Assembly (NCBI GenBank): GCA_002336475.1
Contig: DDCX01000034.1
Location: forward strand, 4,287 to 21,506
Length of the DNA stretch: 17,220 nucleotides
Direction: 5' to 3'
From: Flavobacteriales bacterium UBA1995
Lineage (GTDB): Bacteria > Bacteroidota > Bacteroidia > Flavobacteriales_D > Sanyastnellaceae
Part shown: in pieces, positions 7,060 through 14,779 of the stretch
Position numbering within the stretch: position 1 is the first letter of the stretch
Layout: each line of letters starts with the position of its first letter
Made by a program: the position numbers and the translations under genes
Notes under the pieces: model-generated
What the model was told of the DNA's origin: nothing
The model's database searches: none
What the model saw: the letters and a program-made list of their open reading frames with translations, nothing else

Positions 7060-8274
7060 ATGAGCGCCCTGTGGAACATCGGGGCTGCGGCTTTGACCGC
7101 CATCCCTGCGGTCTGTAGGATCGCTTGGGACTTGAATGAACACCTGGCCTTGCAACGGAGAGCTGCCGCACCCGATGATGGGAAGCCCACCCTTCGGACC
7201 CCACCCCCTGCCAACGGCGACAGCCCCATGGGTTTTGATGGCATCACACTGATCGTGTGCACGCACAATGACCTTGAAATGCTGCAATCGAACTGGTCCT
7301 TGTGGCGTGGGCAGCAATTCCCAACCCACTGGCCTGTTGAGTGGCTGGTGGTCGACGACGGGTCTGAAGATGGCACAGCGGACTGGCTCGCCCCTTTGGC
7401 CGAAGAGGACGCCCACCTGACGGTTGTCCGACACACGAAGAAGAGGCCAGGAAAGAAAGACGCCCTCTCAGCTGGCATTGGGGCCGCGCGTCATGAATTT
7501 CTGGTGTTGACCGATTCTGATTGCGCACCGCAACCCCATTGGGCGGCGGACATGGCGTTGGCCTTGACCGGGGATGCCGGTAAAGGCAACCCGACCGGTT
7601 GCGACATCGCCCTGGGAGTTTGCCTCCCTCTTGGCGGACCCGACCTCCTCACCTTTGACGCCTTGCGCGTGGCTTTTCAATACGCGGGCGAGGCCGCCGC
7701 AGGCCGCCCATATATGGGCGTGGGCCGAAGCATGGCCTACCGCCGCAGTGCCTGGAAGCGCCTCAGCGGCTTCGATGCACATGCCGATTTGGCCAGCGGT
7801 GACGATGACCTGTTCGTTCAAGCTGCGGTGCAATCTGGATTCCAGGCCAGCCTCGTCTACCCTTCCAGCAAATCGGCTACAAACCATGTTCTGCCCTCCC
7901 CAAACTGGAAGGACGGATGGAAAAGAAAGCAGCGACACCTGACCACCGCAGGCCGCTACAGCTGGGGCACACGGTGCCTTTTGGGCGCTGACGCCTTGCT
8001 TGACCCGCTCATCATGGCGCTGGCGATCGCAGCCCCACTTGGCCTTTTGCACAAGTTCATTTGGATACCGATGATGGCCATGACCCTTGCTGCTGCCGTT
8101 CGCGCGTTTACCTTGTCGTTGTTCTCGAAGGTGTGGGACAAGGATGCATTTCCATGGTGGAAATGTCTCCTGTGGGGTCCAGTTCGCTGGAGCCTTTTGG
8201 CCACCGCCACGGTAAAGAACCTTTTCACCTCATCGCCGACATGGACGCAGCGGGCACCGACAAGCAGGTCGTAA
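7060..8274 (+). CDS. Family 2 membrane glycosyltransferase
   Basis: A 404-residue GT-A type glycosyltransferase that probably moves a sugar from a nucleotide sugar to a lipid or polysaccharide acceptor at the inner membrane; the substrate cannot be told. Seen: a hydrophobic N-terminal segment (about 5-22), the GT2 start GITLIVCTHND, the nucleotide-binding VVDDGSEDGT (DDGS at 99-102), the metal-binding DSD (152-154), an acidic acceptor/base region SGDDDLF (D248-D250), and KRKQRHLTTAGRY (288 on), which stands where processive GT2 enzymes have QxxRW. Two or more membrane segments follow (about 310-365). The ATG at 7060 is one base after the lipoprotein stop; an in-frame GTG at 6955 would overlap that gene by 100 bases and is less likely. 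Its 3' end overlaps the sigma-factor gene. Confidence 0.88.
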   Translation: MSALWNIGAAALTAIPAVCRIAWDLNEHLALQRRAAAPDDGKPTLRTPPPANGDSPMGFDGITLIVCTHNDLEMLQSNWSLWRGQQFPTHWPVEWLVVDDGSEDGTADWLAPLAEEDAHLTVVRHTKKRPGKKDALSAGIGAARHEFLVLTDSDCAPQPHWAADMALALTGDAGKGNPTGCDIALGVCLPLGGPDLLTFDALRVAFQYAGEAAAGRPYMGVGRSMAYRRSAWKRLSGFDAHADLASGDDDLFVQAAVQSGFQASLVYPSSKSATNHVLPSPNWKDGWKRKQRHLTTAGRYSWGTRCLLGADALLDPLIMALAIAAPLGLLHKFIWIPMMAMTLAAAVRAFTLSLFSKVWDKDAFPWWKCLLWGPVRWSLLATATVKNLFTSSPTWTQRAPTSRS

Positions 8275-8873
8275 TCGACCACCTTTCCGACAAGGCCAAG
8301 TATGACTTCGGCCTGATTAGCAGGGCATTAGACAAGCACGATCAAGCTGCTTTTGCAGAATTGATGGAGCGTTACCGTGAGCCCATCTACTACATGCTGT
8401 TGAAAATGGTCAACAGCCAAGACGATGCAGAAGACTTGATGATCGAGACTTTTGGCAAGGCGTTTAGAAGGCTCAAACAGTACAGCCCCAAATTCGCTTT
8501 TTCCACTTGGCTCTTCAAGATTGCGTCCAACGGGGCCATCGATTTCATCCGCAAAAAGCGCATCAAGGCCTTGAGTCTCGACAAAGGTTTTACAGACGCA
8601 GAGGGCGACACCATGGAGATCCAAGTGGCCGATGACGGCCTTGATCCCGGGCAATCCCTTGAGAAGCAGCAGCGCGTAAACCGCATGCGGGAGGTCGTGG
8701 CCCAACTCAAGCCGCGTTACCGCCGCTTGGTAGAATTGCGCTACTTCGAAGAGTACAGCTATGACGAGATCGCTGCAGAGCTCAACCTGCCCCTCGGCAC
8801 CGTAAAAGCACAATTGTTCCGCGCCAGGGACATCCTCGCCGGCGTGCTCGAGACAGACCGTGAGCAATTCTGA
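8241..8873 (+). CDS. RNA polymerase sigma factor, sigma-70 (ECF-like) family
   Basis: A 210-residue two-domain sigma factor. Region 2 spans about residues 28-110 and includes DDAEDLMIETFGKAFRRL and FSTWLFKIASNGAIDFIRKK, the parts that bind core enzyme and the -10 element. A variable acidic linker follows. Region 4 (about 150-205) has LKPRYRRLVELRYFEEYSYD and the helix-turn-helix EIAAELNLPLGTVKAQLFRA. The ATG at 8241 is the first in frame close to the conserved region and makes a 34-base overlap with the glycosyltransferase; a start at 8061 would put 60 extra residues inside that gene and is rejected. No anti-sigma gene adjoins it, so any signal control is not visible here. It overlaps rsmG by 14 bases. 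The regulon is unknown. Confidence 0.9.
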   Translation: MDAAGTDKQVVIDHLSDKAKYDFGLISRALDKHDQAAFAELMERYREPIYYMLLKMVNSQDDAEDLMIETFGKAFRRLKQYSPKFAFSTWLFKIASNGAIDFIRKKRIKALSLDKGFTDAEGDTMEIQVADDGLDPGQSLEKQQRVNRMREVVAQLKPRYRRLVELRYFEEYSYDEIAAELNLPLGTVKAQLFRARDILAGVLETDREQF

Positions 8874-9564
8874 CGTGGCGCCAACAGACCAAGACTTTCG
8901 GGGTGTCGATGCGCTGCTGAAAAACCTGTCAGTGGAGTGTCACGACTTTGGCACCCCCATTCCCCCTTGTTCGGAAGTCCAACGCCAACAGCTGGCCATG
9001 CTCGGACCCCTGTTTCGTGAGTGGAACGCACAGATCAACGTGATTTCAAGAAAAGACATGGACGCGTTTTTTACGCGACATGTGCTCCACAGCCTTTCTG
9101 TAGCCCGCGTATTCCGTCCTGAACCGGGTGCGCGCATTCTGGATGTGGGCACGGGCGGAGGTTTCCCGGGATTGCCACTGGCCATCCTTTTTCCCCAGGC
9201 GGAATTCACACTCTGCGATTCAATCGGAAAAAAGATCAAAGTGGTCAAAGCAGTGGCAGAAGCTCTGGACCTGAAGAACGCAAAAGGCGTGTGGGCCAGG
9301 GCAGAGGCTTTGACCGACCGCCCCCTCTTTGACTTTGTGCTAAGCCGCGCAGTCACCAAAATGCCCACCTTCCTCGATTGGGTCAGGCCCTTAATTGCCG
9401 ATGACCATGAACACGGGCTCCCCAATGGCGTGCTTTATTTGAAGGGTGGAGACCTCAAAGCAGAACTCTCACCGGTCCGGGAGAAGGTCCTTGAATGGTC
9501 TTTGTCTGATGTTTTGAAGGACCCCTGGTTTGAGACCAAGAAACTCCTGCACGTCGCGCTCTAA
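8860..9564 (+). CDS. rsmG: 16S rRNA (guanine-N7) methyltransferase RsmG
   Basis: RsmG (GidB) uses S-adenosylmethionine to methylate N7 of G527 (E. coli numbering) in the 530 loop of 16S rRNA; loss in other bacteria gives low-level streptomycin resistance. The Rossmann SAM site ILDVGTGGGFPG is at 93-104, preceded by WNAQINVISRKDMDAFFTRH and followed by DSIGKKIKVVKAVAEAL and FDFVLSRAVTKMP, all typical. The start is uncertain: GTG at 8860 (234 residues, overlapping the sigma gene by 14 bases), GTG at 8875 or GTG at 8932 are all possible, and the first in-frame ATG (8998) is too far in. The N-terminus is about 20 residues longer than in E. coli if 8860 is used. The last gene before a GC-rich hairpin. 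Confidence 0.95.
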   Translation: MSNSDVAPTDQDFRGVDALLKNLSVECHDFGTPIPPCSEVQRQQLAMLGPLFREWNAQINVISRKDMDAFFTRHVLHSLSVARVFRPEPGARILDVGTGGGFPGLPLAILFPQAEFTLCDSIGKKIKVVKAVAEALDLKNAKGVWARAEALTDRPLFDFVLSRAVTKMPTFLDWVRPLIADDHEHGLPNGVLYLKGGDLKAELSPVREKVLEWSLSDVLKDPWFETKKLLHVAL

Positions 9565-9573
9565 AAAGAATGA

Positions 9574-9593
9574 AGGGGGCATTTCTGCCCCCT
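9574..9593 (+). terminator. Terminator-like hairpin after rsmG
   Basis: AGGGGGCA (9574-9581), loop TTTC, TGCCCCCT (9586-9593): a perfect 8-bp GC-rich stem starting 10 bases after the rsmG stop. No T run follows (CCGAAACC), so it is not a classical intrinsic terminator. It may protect the 3' end of the transcript or stop it with help. Its GGGGGC/GCCCCC core is the same as in the rplI terminator. Confidence 0.6.
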
Positions 9594-9805
9594 CCGAAAC
9601 CTGCAAGGATTTTGAAACCGACACGGCTTTTTAAGACCGCATCCAGTGTATAGACGACACGAAATGCAATCGTTGCCTCAATGCACAAAAAAAAATCACA
9701 TTCCACACACTGTTCCGTTGTCACATCCATGGACCTCAGTGGGCAACCACAGGATGGCATGGTTAAATTAGCAGGGTGAATAAAGAGGATTCTCCAGCAT
9801 CGGAA
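9594..9805. other. Intergenic spacer before the menaquinone cluster
   Basis: About 210 bases without a recognisable gene on either strand. It includes a run of nine A (9687-9695). Close to the gene, TAAATTAG (9764-9771) differs from TAnnTTTG at one base and would place a start near 9777, giving a short leader to the ATG at 9806; no TTG lies at the expected -33 distance. As the only sizeable gap before the men genes it should hold their promoter, but I cannot point to a convincing one. Confidence 0.4.
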
Positions 9806-10225
9806 ATGCCCAGTGCGGAACAACTCAAGGCCTTGGGGAGCAACACCATCAGCGACTCATTGGGCTTGGAGTTGATTTCTGTAGAGCACGGGACCGTAGT
9901 GGGCAAGATGCCGGTAGACTCTAGAACCCACCAGCCTTATGGGTTGCTCCACGGCGGTGCAAGTGTGGTGTTGGCGGAAACTTTAGGGTCGGTTGGCTCG
10001 CACTTCATCGCGGCGCCAAAAGGAAAAGCTGCCGTGGGAATCGAGGTCAATGCGAACCACCTTCGGGGGGTCAAATCCGGTTGGGTGACCGGTACCGCCC
10101 GCCTCCACCACGAAGGAGGGAAACTGCATGTTTGGCACATTGAAATTGTAGACGATGCAGGAAGTGCCATTTGCACAAGCCGCCTGACTGTCATGTTGAT
10201 TCCCGGCCCAACATCAGCTTCATGA
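9806..10225 (+). CDS. menI: 1,4-dihydroxy-2-naphthoyl-CoA hydrolase (hotdog thioesterase)
   Basis: MenI releases 1,4-dihydroxy-2-naphthoate from its CoA thioester, the step between MenB and MenA. The protein is a single hotdog-fold domain of about 139 residues, very like E. coli YdiI: MPVDSRTHQPYGLLHGGASV aligns almost residue for residue, with His49 in LLHGGAS and the catalytic Glu58 in VVLAE. EVNANHLR and HVWHIEIVDDAGSAICTSRL follow as expected. The ATG at 9806 gives MPSAEQLKALG, close to the usual N-terminus; an in-frame GTG at 9776 would add 10 polar residues and cannot be excluded. Its stop overlaps the menF ATG in an ATGA. Lying first in a men cluster strongly supports MenI over other acyl-CoA thioesterases of this family. 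Confidence 0.88.
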   Translation: MPSAEQLKALGSNTISDSLGLELISVEHGTVVGKMPVDSRTHQPYGLLHGGASVVLAETLGSVGSHFIAAPKGKAAVGIEVNANHLRGVKSGWVTGTARLHHEGGKLHVWHIEIVDDAGSAICTSRLTVMLIPGPTSAS

Positions 10226-11241
10226 AGACGGAAGGTCACATTCAAGACTCCGAAACTGAAGTTTTGTTTCACCGTCCCGGGAACGTCCACTTGGAGCGCC
10301 TGATACCCGATGAGGATGGCAGCACGTGTTTCAGGCTGCACCCTTGGGAAAGGGCGCAAAACCAAACGGAGATGGTCCTGCGTGGCCGCCCCGAAACATT
10401 AGAGGTCCTCGCCCCCGACGCTCGACCCACTTTCAAAAGCCGCGCTCGAACCACCGCTGGAACGTCCCAAAATGAGCACGCCACATGGGTCAATGCTGCC
10501 CAGCTCTCCATGGCACAGGGCCCGCTCAAAAAAGTGGTGCTCTCGAGCGTTTTGAACGTTGAAGTAGAGGCCTTGGACAACACCGACATTGTCCGGCGTC
10601 TGGCCCTGGCCCATCCCGACTCATTCAGCTGGGCATTTTCTAACCCCTCTATGGGCACGTGGTTCGGCTCTTCGCCTGAGCCCCTGCTCAAAGGCCAGTG
10701 GCCACATTTGCGCACCGCTTGTCTGGCGGGAACCCGCATGGCGCACTTGGGCGATGTCTCCGACCCTTGGACCGAGAAAGAGCGGGAAGAGCAAGAATTG
10801 GTCACCGAGGGCGCACTGCAAGCCCTGCACGACAGCGGTTGCGAAGGCATCCGAACCAGTGAGCGACAAACCATTCAATATGGCCCCATTGAGCACCTGC
10901 GCACTTGGGTGGACTTCGAGGCCAAACGCCCATTGAAAGAGGTGATCCGGGCCCTTCATCCCACGCCGGCTGTGGGTGGCACCCCACGCTCTGACGCACT
11001 GGACTTCATCTCCGAGCACGAGAGCCACGACCGGGCCTATTACACGGGTTGGGTCGGGATGGAGCAAGGCGAACACCTCTCCTATTTCGTCAATCTGCGT
11101 TGCGCCCACATGCGCAATGGTGTCATGACCGCCTATGCAGGGGGAGGGATTACTGCAGCTTCTAACCCCGCGGCTGAGTGGGCGGAGACCCGCAACAAAC
11201 TCCGGTCCGTTTTGGATCCCATCGTGCATTGGGCACCATGA
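10222..11241 (+). CDS. menF: Isochorismate synthase
   Basis: MenF converts chorismate to isochorismate with Mg2+, the committed step of menaquinone synthesis. The 339-residue product is at the short end for the family, with a reduced N-terminal part (about 1-95) before the chorismate-binding domain. Seen: KKVVLSS with Lys104 at the general-base position, CLAGTRMA (168-174), EKEREEQELV, LHPTPAVGGTPR (245-256), DRAYYTGWVGM, YFVNLRCAHM and AYAGGGITAASNPAAEWAET, whose acidic residues bind Mg2+. The residue after KVVLS, usually Arg, is Ser here. The ATG overlaps the menI stop by 4 bases and its own stop overlaps the menD ATG by 4. An in-frame TTG at 10171 would lie inside menI and is rejected. Context rules out anthranilate or salicylate synthase roles. 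Confidence 0.93.
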   Translation: MKTEGHIQDSETEVLFHRPGNVHLERLIPDEDGSTCFRLHPWERAQNQTEMVLRGRPETLEVLAPDARPTFKSRARTTAGTSQNEHATWVNAAQLSMAQGPLKKVVLSSVLNVEVEALDNTDIVRRLALAHPDSFSWAFSNPSMGTWFGSSPEPLLKGQWPHLRTACLAGTRMAHLGDVSDPWTEKEREEQELVTEGALQALHDSGCEGIRTSERQTIQYGPIEHLRTWVDFEAKRPLKEVIRALHPTPAVGGTPRSDALDFISEHESHDRAYYTGWVGMEQGEHLSYFVNLRCAHMRNGVMTAYAGGGITAASNPAAEWAETRNKLRSVLDPIVHWAP

Positions 11242-12956
11242 CCACTCCCGCCTCAACTGCCATGGCTTCTGCCCATGCACTTGCAGCGGGGCTGATCAAA
11301 AATGGCCTCATGGCTGTAGTGGTGAGTCCGGGATCGCGGAACGCCCCCCTCATCCAAGCGTTTGTGAGCCTCGGTACCCAGGTAGTGGTGGCACTGGACG
11401 AACGGTCAGCCGCGCACCATGCACTGGGCATGGCTTTGGCGCTCAAACAGCCTGTCGCAGCCTGCTGTACCAGTGGAACCGCAGCACTCAACCATGGTCC
11501 TGCCCTTGCAGAAGCCCAACACGTAGGCTTGCCGTTGATCAGCCTGACTGCTGATCGCCCCGCGGGAGCGCACCTCACTTGGCAAAGCCAGACCCTCGCC
11601 CAAAACGGCATGCACGCGCTGCAGGTCAGCGGCTCTTATACTTGGGACGCCCCTTCAGACGCCACGGGCCAGGCGTTGCTTTCCAACATGGCGCATGCTT
11701 TGAACAAAGGGCCCATCCACATCAACTGCCCTTTTGACGCCCCCCTCTACGCGGGTCACCACCAAGGAGGACCCTCCAATGAACCAGAGCGGGATGCGGA
11801 CAGCAGGCCCGCTTTTAGAAGTCTGACACCCCCACGCCTCGAGCCCCCAACTTGGTTTGGTGACCGCCTGAAAAAGGCCGCCATTTCCGGTGAAAGGGTG
11901 CTTCTACTCGGGGGAACCCAGCCCGCCGCACTCTCTGCGGAAGCCCTGCTCATCTGGAGCCGATTTGCGGTCATTGCAGGCGACACCACCAGCGGGCTTT
12001 TTGCACCTGATGTCCCTGCGATTTCAGCCTGCGACCGCTGGCTTTCCGCGTGGCAGAAAGCAGACAAGCCATGGCGGGACATGGCTCCTGATGTGGTCGT
12101 CACTTTCGGTGCCCCCTTGGTGTCTCGGCGCCTGAGGGACGCCCTTGCGCAGCTGGACTTCGAGCACCTCCATTTGGGCCCTTCTGAGGAAGCGCCTCAG
12201 GCTTTTGCCCGCCCTCCTGGCGCTGTTGTGTGCGATGTAAATGCCGCAATTGAGGCCGGTGCCCTGGCATCTGAGTTGTCCCCAAGCAGCAGGCGTTCAC
12301 CTCAGCTTGAGGATTGGTCGCAAACGTGGTGGACCCAAGAGGCCGCAGTGCGCAACCGCCATGACACCGCCATCGGTGCTGCACCATGGAGCGACCTGCG
12401 GGCTCACCATTGCCTGCACGAGGCTTTGCCAGGAGGATGGGAACTGCACCTCGGCAACTCTACTCCAGTGCGCTATGCCCAGCTGTTTGAATCGAAAGAG
12501 AAACTGCACCCCTGGTCCAACCGGGGCGTGGCCGGCATTGACGGATGCAGTTCTACTGCCGTAGGGTCCGCCTTGGCAGGAAGCCCCACCACCTTGATCA
12601 CAGGTGAACTGGGATTTCTCTACGACGCCAATGCCTTTCACATTCAACCCCTGCCCTCCACCCTTCGCATTGCCGTGATCCACAATGGCGGAGGTGGCAT
12701 CTTTAGGTGGCTCGACGGCCCGGCCCAGACCGGACTCTTGGAGAGCCATTTCGAATGGAACCACTCCATTGCACTTCGACCGCTCTGCGAGATGCACGGG
12801 CTCATCTACCAGCGGGTGACCGGTGAAGCTGAACTGCGGGAAGCTTTGAAAGATTGGTGGGCGCCTTCCAACACGCCCAAGGTTTTGGAAGTCTCCACCC
12901 CCGGTCCAGAAAGTGCGGTGGCATATGCCCGCTACATGGAGACCGTCTGCATGTAA
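11238..12956 (+). CDS. menD: SEPHCHC synthase (MenD)
   Basis: MenD is a thiamine-diphosphate enzyme that adds the succinic semialdehyde unit from 2-oxoglutarate to isochorismate. The 572-residue product has full family length. N-terminal domain: VVSPGSRNAPL, DERSAAHHALG with the cofactor-activating Glu55, CTSGTAALN, LTADRP and SQTLAQNG. C-terminal domain: LGNSTPVR, SNRGVAGIDGCSSTAVG, then the cofactor/metal motif TGELGFLYDANAF ... AVIHNGGGGIF. Two changes stand out there: the usual GD of the Mg2+ site reads GE (Glu457), and the first Asn of the NN pair is His482, while the second (Asn483) is kept. Fold and substrate residues otherwise look intact, so the gene is probably functional. The ATG overlaps the menF stop by 4 bases; an upstream in-frame start at 11178 lies inside menF. 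Confidence 0.95.
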   Translation: MTTPASTAMASAHALAAGLIKNGLMAVVVSPGSRNAPLIQAFVSLGTQVVVALDERSAAHHALGMALALKQPVAACCTSGTAALNHGPALAEAQHVGLPLISLTADRPAGAHLTWQSQTLAQNGMHALQVSGSYTWDAPSDATGQALLSNMAHALNKGPIHINCPFDAPLYAGHHQGGPSNEPERDADSRPAFRSLTPPRLEPPTWFGDRLKKAAISGERVLLLGGTQPAALSAEALLIWSRFAVIAGDTTSGLFAPDVPAISACDRWLSAWQKADKPWRDMAPDVVVTFGAPLVSRRLRDALAQLDFEHLHLGPSEEAPQAFARPPGAVVCDVNAAIEAGALASELSPSSRRSPQLEDWSQTWWTQEAAVRNRHDTAIGAAPWSDLRAHHCLHEALPGGWELHLGNSTPVRYAQLFESKEKLHPWSNRGVAGIDGCSSTAVGSALAGSPTTLITGELGFLYDANAFHIQPLPSTLRIAVIHNGGGGIFRWLDGPAQTGLLESHFEWNHSIALRPLCEMHGLIYQRVTGEAELREALKDWWAPSNTPKVLEVSTPGPESAVAYARYMETVCM

Positions 12957-12961
12957 ATTTG
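12954..12961 (+). promoter_or_regulatory. Candidate promoter -7 element before menB
   Basis: TAAATTTG is an exact TAnnTTTG match and overlaps the menD stop codon. Besides TAGATTTG before rpsF it is the only exact plus-strand copy I found by eye in the window. No TTG sits at the usual -33 distance, so the match is partial. A start near 12968 would give menB a leader of about 70 bases and split the cluster into menI-F-D and menB-A-C-E units. Confidence 0.45.
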
Positions 12962-12977
12962 CATCCACGCCGGATGC
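12961..12977 (+). repeat. Short hairpin after menD
   Basis: GCATCC (12961-12966) pairs with GGATGC (12972-12977) around a 5-base loop, a few bases after the menD stop and overlapping the last base of the TAAATTTG motif. No T run follows. It could be a weak 3'-end structure for the menI-F-D message or a regulator site at the candidate menB promoter. Confidence 0.35.
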
Positions 12978-13037
12978 TTCACGGAACCTAACAGAACATC
13001 CTTAGCCCCGGCGTTGTCAATCAGCAAAGCGCAACAC

Positions 13038-13862
13038 ATGGCGAACGAAAGACAGTGGGAACAAATTCAACCCTTCGAAGACATTCGATTTGAGTTCTGT
13101 GAAGGCATAGCCCGGATTACCATTGACCGCCAAGAGGTCTACAATGCGTTTCGCCCCGAGACCAACATGGAGATGCTCGAGGCCATGGACATCGCCCGCG
13201 AGCGACAAGACATTGGTGTCGTGGTCCTGACCGGTGCAGGAGATAAGGCTTTTTGCAGCGGTGGTGACCAAAATGTAAAGGGCACAGGAGGCTACATCGG
13301 AGGAGACGGCGTGCCGCGATTGAACGTGCTGGACTTGCACAAGAAAATCCGCTCATTGCCCAAGCCTGTGATTGCTGCCGTCAATGGATATGCCATTGGA
13401 GGTGGACATGTCCTGCACGTTGTGTGCGACCTCACCATCGCATCCGAAAACGCCATTTTCGGTCAAACAGGTCCCAAGGTTGGCAGCTTTGACGCCGGCT
13501 TTGGATCGAGCTATCTCGCGCGCCATGTGGGCCAAAAGAAAGCCCGTGAAATCTGGTTCCTCTGCGAGCAGTATTCGGCCAAGGAAGCGGAATCCATGGG
13601 ACTGATCAATACGGTGGTTCCCCTCGATAAACTTGAGGAAACTTACGTCAAGTGGTGCAAGACCATCATGAAGCGCTCTCCATTGGCCATCCGCATGATC
13701 AAGCGGGGCCTCAATGCCGAATTGGATGGCCAAGCCGGACTGATGGAATTCGCAGGAGACGCCACCATGATGTATTACCTCATGGAAGAGGCCCAAGAAG
13801 GCAAGAATGCCTTCCTTGAGAAAAGGGACCCCGACTTCCAACAGTACCCCAAGTTCCCTTGA
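13038..13862 (+). CDS. menB: 1,4-dihydroxy-2-naphthoyl-CoA synthase
   Basis: MenB, a crotonase-fold enzyme, closes the second ring of the naphthoquinone from o-succinylbenzoyl-CoA. The 274-residue product has family length. Seen: [16 protein letters not shown] (CSGGDQ at 73-78, oxyanion hole), [40 protein letters not shown] (Gly145, Asp152) and the conserved ending [15 protein letters not shown]. Gly145 in QTGPK marks the type I enzymes that use bound bicarbonate as the base; type II enzymes have Asp there. The ATG at 13038 is preferred over an in-frame TTG at 13014. An 81-base gap with a TAAATTTG motif separates it from menD; menA begins 5 bases after the stop. Confidence 0.96.
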   Translation: MANERQWEQIQPFEDIRFEFCEGIARITIDRQEVYNAFRPETNMEMLEAMDIARERQDIGVVVLTGAGDKAFCSGGDQNVKGTGGYIGGDGVPRLNVLDLHKKIRSLPKPVIAAVNGYAIGGGHVLHVVCDLTIASENAIFGQTGPKVGSFDAGFGSSYLARHVGQKKAREIWFLCEQYSAKEAESMGLINTVVPLDKLEETYVKWCKTIMKRSPLAIRMIKRGLNAELDGQAGLMEFAGDATMMYYLMEEAQEGKNAFLEKRDPDFQQYPKFP

Positions 13863-13867
13863 GGGGC

Positions 13868-14779
13868 ATGATCCGCGACTTTATACAGGCCGCGCGGTTG
13901 CGCACACTGCCATTGGCCAGCGCGTGCGTCCTCACGGGTGGGGCATTGGCGGCTGCAGCAGGCACTGAACAAGCGCGCTTCACCCCCTTGTTTGCAGGCT
14001 GTCTTTTGACGGTCGTCCTGCTGCAGGTGCTCGCCAATTTTGCCAATGACCTCGGTGACTTTACCAATGGGGCGGATCGGGCAGAAGGCCACCAACGCAG
14101 CGACCGTGCTGTGGCTTCTGGTCGCATATCTGCGGCCCAAATGAAACGCGCCGTTGTCACCGCTGCGGCGCTGGCGCTGTTGGTTGGGATCTCCACCGTA
14201 GTCTGGGCTGCAGGAGACCACATCCTTGGCGTGCTGTTTTGGATCGGCATGGGCATCTTGTCCATAGGGGCAGCATACACCTACACCGCTGGTAACCGAC
14301 CCTATGGGTACAGCGGTTTAGGAGACATCAGCGTCCTGGTCTTCTTTGGACTGGCCGGTGTTGCGGGTACCGCAGCGCTGATCACAGGCACCTTTGCCGC
14401 TGTATGGATCTTGCCCTCGCTGAGCATGGGGTTGTTCAGCGTGTCCGTACTCAACCTGAACAACTTGCGGGATCACACCACAGACGCCGTCACGGGCAAG
14501 CACACCTTGGTGGTGCGCATGGGCTTTGACCGGGGTAAAGTCTACCACGCCCTGCTCTTGGGCGGAGCTTGGGGAAGTCTGCTTGCATTTTGGGCATTGG
14601 ACGCCGGAGGCCCTTGGCATGGCAAACTGTGGTACGGACTGTTTGCGCTCGTGCACATCAAACACCTGGCCTTGGTTTTCCGGACGCAAGACCCTGCGGA
14701 ACTTGACGGAGAACTGAAAAAGGTGGCCCTGAGCACCTTCGCCATTTCATTGTTCCTTTTCCTGAGCGCGACCGCATGA
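13868..14779 (+). CDS. menA: 1,4-dihydroxy-2-naphthoate polyprenyltransferase
   Basis: MenA joins the polyprenyl side chain to 1,4-dihydroxy-2-naphthoate in the inner membrane, giving demethylmenaquinone. The 303-residue protein belongs to the UbiA superfamily, with about eight or nine hydrophobic helices. The two Asp-rich diphosphate/Mg2+ sites are present: NFANDLGDFTNGAD (Asp61, Asp64) and NNLRDHTTDAVTGKHTLVVR (Asp202, Asp206). The opening RDFIQAARLRTLPLASA matches the usual MenA start. The ATG at 13868 is 5 bases after menB; a TTG at 13859 overlapping the menB stop is a weaker choice. Its stop overlaps the menC ATG by 4 bases. Confidence 0.95.
   Translation: MIRDFIQAARLRTLPLASACVLTGGALAAAAGTEQARFTPLFAGCLLTVVLLQVLANFANDLGDFTNGADRAEGHQRSDRAVASGRISAAQMKRAVVTAAALALLVGISTVVWAAGDHILGVLFWIGMGILSIGAAYTYTAGNRPYGYSGLGDISVLVFFGLAGVAGTAALITGTFAAVWILPSLSMGLFSVSVLNLNNLRDHTTDAVTGKHTLVVRMGFDRGKVYHALLLGGAWGSLLAFWALDAGGPWHGKLWYGLFALVHIKHLALVFRTQDPAELDGELKKVALSTFAISLFLFLSATA

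Noticed and set aside
8061..8240. N-terminal 60-residue extension of the sigma factor
   Set aside because: It would overlap the glycosyltransferase coding sequence by more than 200 bases and adds nothing typical of sigma factors.
9594..9775. Possible small gene or RNA gene in the spacer before menI
   Set aside because: No tRNA-like cloverleaf, no convincing small reading frame and no strong hairpin beyond the one after rsmG; only an A run and a weak promoter-like motif.
11178..11237. Earlier start for menD inside menF
   Set aside because: MenD homologues begin shortly before the SPGSRNAPL motif, and the ATG at 11238 makes the same ATGA overlap seen at other junctions of the cluster.
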